A stretch of 12,728 nt of DNA, taken from the NCBI GenBank assembly GCA_050050615.1, contig JASFTV010000075.1, forward strand, positions 1-12,728, in the 5' to 3' direction. The notes below the pieces were generated by a model. The model saw only the letters and a program-made list of their open reading frames with translations. It did not search any database and was not told the origin of the DNA. Position numbers and translations under genes: made by a program. Positions 12,318-12,728 of the stretch are shown here, in pieces. The number at the start of each line of letters is the position of its first letter. The first letter of the stretch is position 1. Source of the stretch: JASFTV01 sp050050615 (GTDB lineage Bacteria > Desulfobacterota > DSM-4660 > Desulfatiglandales > HGW-15).

Positions 12318-12728
12318 TCAAGGGACAGCAAACTCTTCGCAAGAGGTGATGCAGAATTTCAGGACGTCCGGGAGTGCATTTTCCTCCCAGTGCATTCCTG
12401 ACGTGGTAATGGTGTCATAGATTTTTTCGGGATATTCCAGCAATATCATGAACACCTGTGTATAAATGTCGAGACTGTCCTCTGATAATTCGCGCTCTGC
12501 ATCCAGCAGTGCATCAAAGTCCTGGCTTCCTGTGAGGGTTTGATCAAACTTCCCGCTGATCAAGTATGGGGCGTACAGGGCTGCCGCTTTCTCGAGCACC
12601 CTCATGAGAGCCACATACTTCTCAAATTCCACGCTGACGTCAAATTCCGGTGTAGGACCGAGAGCTGAAGCCACCGCCTCTTCCATAAAATTCGCCTGCC
12701 TGCGACTGAAAAGAAGGTCCGCCAGCTG
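12318..12728 (-). CDS. C-terminal part of an unrecognised helical protein, cut by the right window edge
   Basis: The frame ending at 12318 is open to the window edge (136 codons visible). An internal ATG at 12686 has no good ribosome site, and the 14 codons before it (QLADLLFSRRQANFMEEA across the junction) read as natural coding sequence. The true start is therefore probably outside the window. The visible part is acidic and mainly helical (FEKYVALMRVLEKAAALYAP, LLDAERELSEDSLDIYTQ), with two Cys-containing turns near the end (CITSCEEF). No signal peptide or catalytic motif is visible, and I recognise no family. It precedes the LysA-like decarboxylase by about 90 bases in the same direction, so the two may share an operon. 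Confidence 0.7.
   Translation of the reverse strand, partial: QLADLLFSRRQANFMEEAVASALGPTPEFDVSVEFEKYVALMRVLEKAAALYAPYLISGKFDQTLTGSQDFDALLDAERELSEDSLDIYTQVFMILLEYPEKIYDTITTSGMHWEENALPDVLKFCITSCEEFAVP

Overview
All eight protein genes that can be supported lie on the minus strand, so the window is read from high to low coordinates. No rRNA, tRNA, CRISPR array, transposase or integrase was seen. Strong Shine-Dalgarno sequences, Sec signal peptides and a moderately GC-rich sequence point to a Gram-negative bacterium. Long TPR-CHAT and ankyrin proteins next to a LysA-like decarboxylase are compatible with a Desulfobacterota/deltaproteobacterial genome, but this placement is an inference from style and not a proof.

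Layout in transcription order. (1) 12728-12318: the C-terminal part of an unrecognised helical protein that runs off the right edge. (2) 12228-10687: a PLP-dependent decarboxylase of the alanine-racemase-fold / diaminopimelate-ornithine decarboxylase family. An intrinsic terminator near 10545-10594 separates it from what follows. (3) 10484-8547: an exported protein of 18 ankyrin repeats. (4) 8443-5537: an exported TPR-CHAT protein with an intact caspase-like His-Cys pair. (5) 5246-4734: a small exported protein of unknown function. (6) 4436-3342: a polytopic membrane protein with two membrane modules joined by an acidic linker. (7) 3294-2332: an exported TPR-like protein with an unknown C-terminal domain. 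(8) 2154 to the left edge: an exported protein with 14 kinesin-light-chain-type TPRs. It ends in the linker that precedes CHAT domains in this family, so its CHAT domain is probably just outside the window.

The most interesting reading is that 10484 to 1 is one accessory locus. It has two distinct TPR-CHAT proteins, an ankyrin scaffold, small secreted partners and one inner-membrane protein, and all the soluble members carry export signals. CHAT proteins studied so far in bacterial immunity (for example the TPR-CHAT protease of type III-E CRISPR) act in the cytoplasm. A cell-envelope caspase-like module would be different. That these genes work together is inferred from co-orientation, shared export signals and repeat-protein content. 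It is not demonstrated. The repeat proteins also show higher-order internal duplications: three TPRs, four TPRs and two ankyrins. The complete CHAT gene is visibly more AT-rich than its neighbours.
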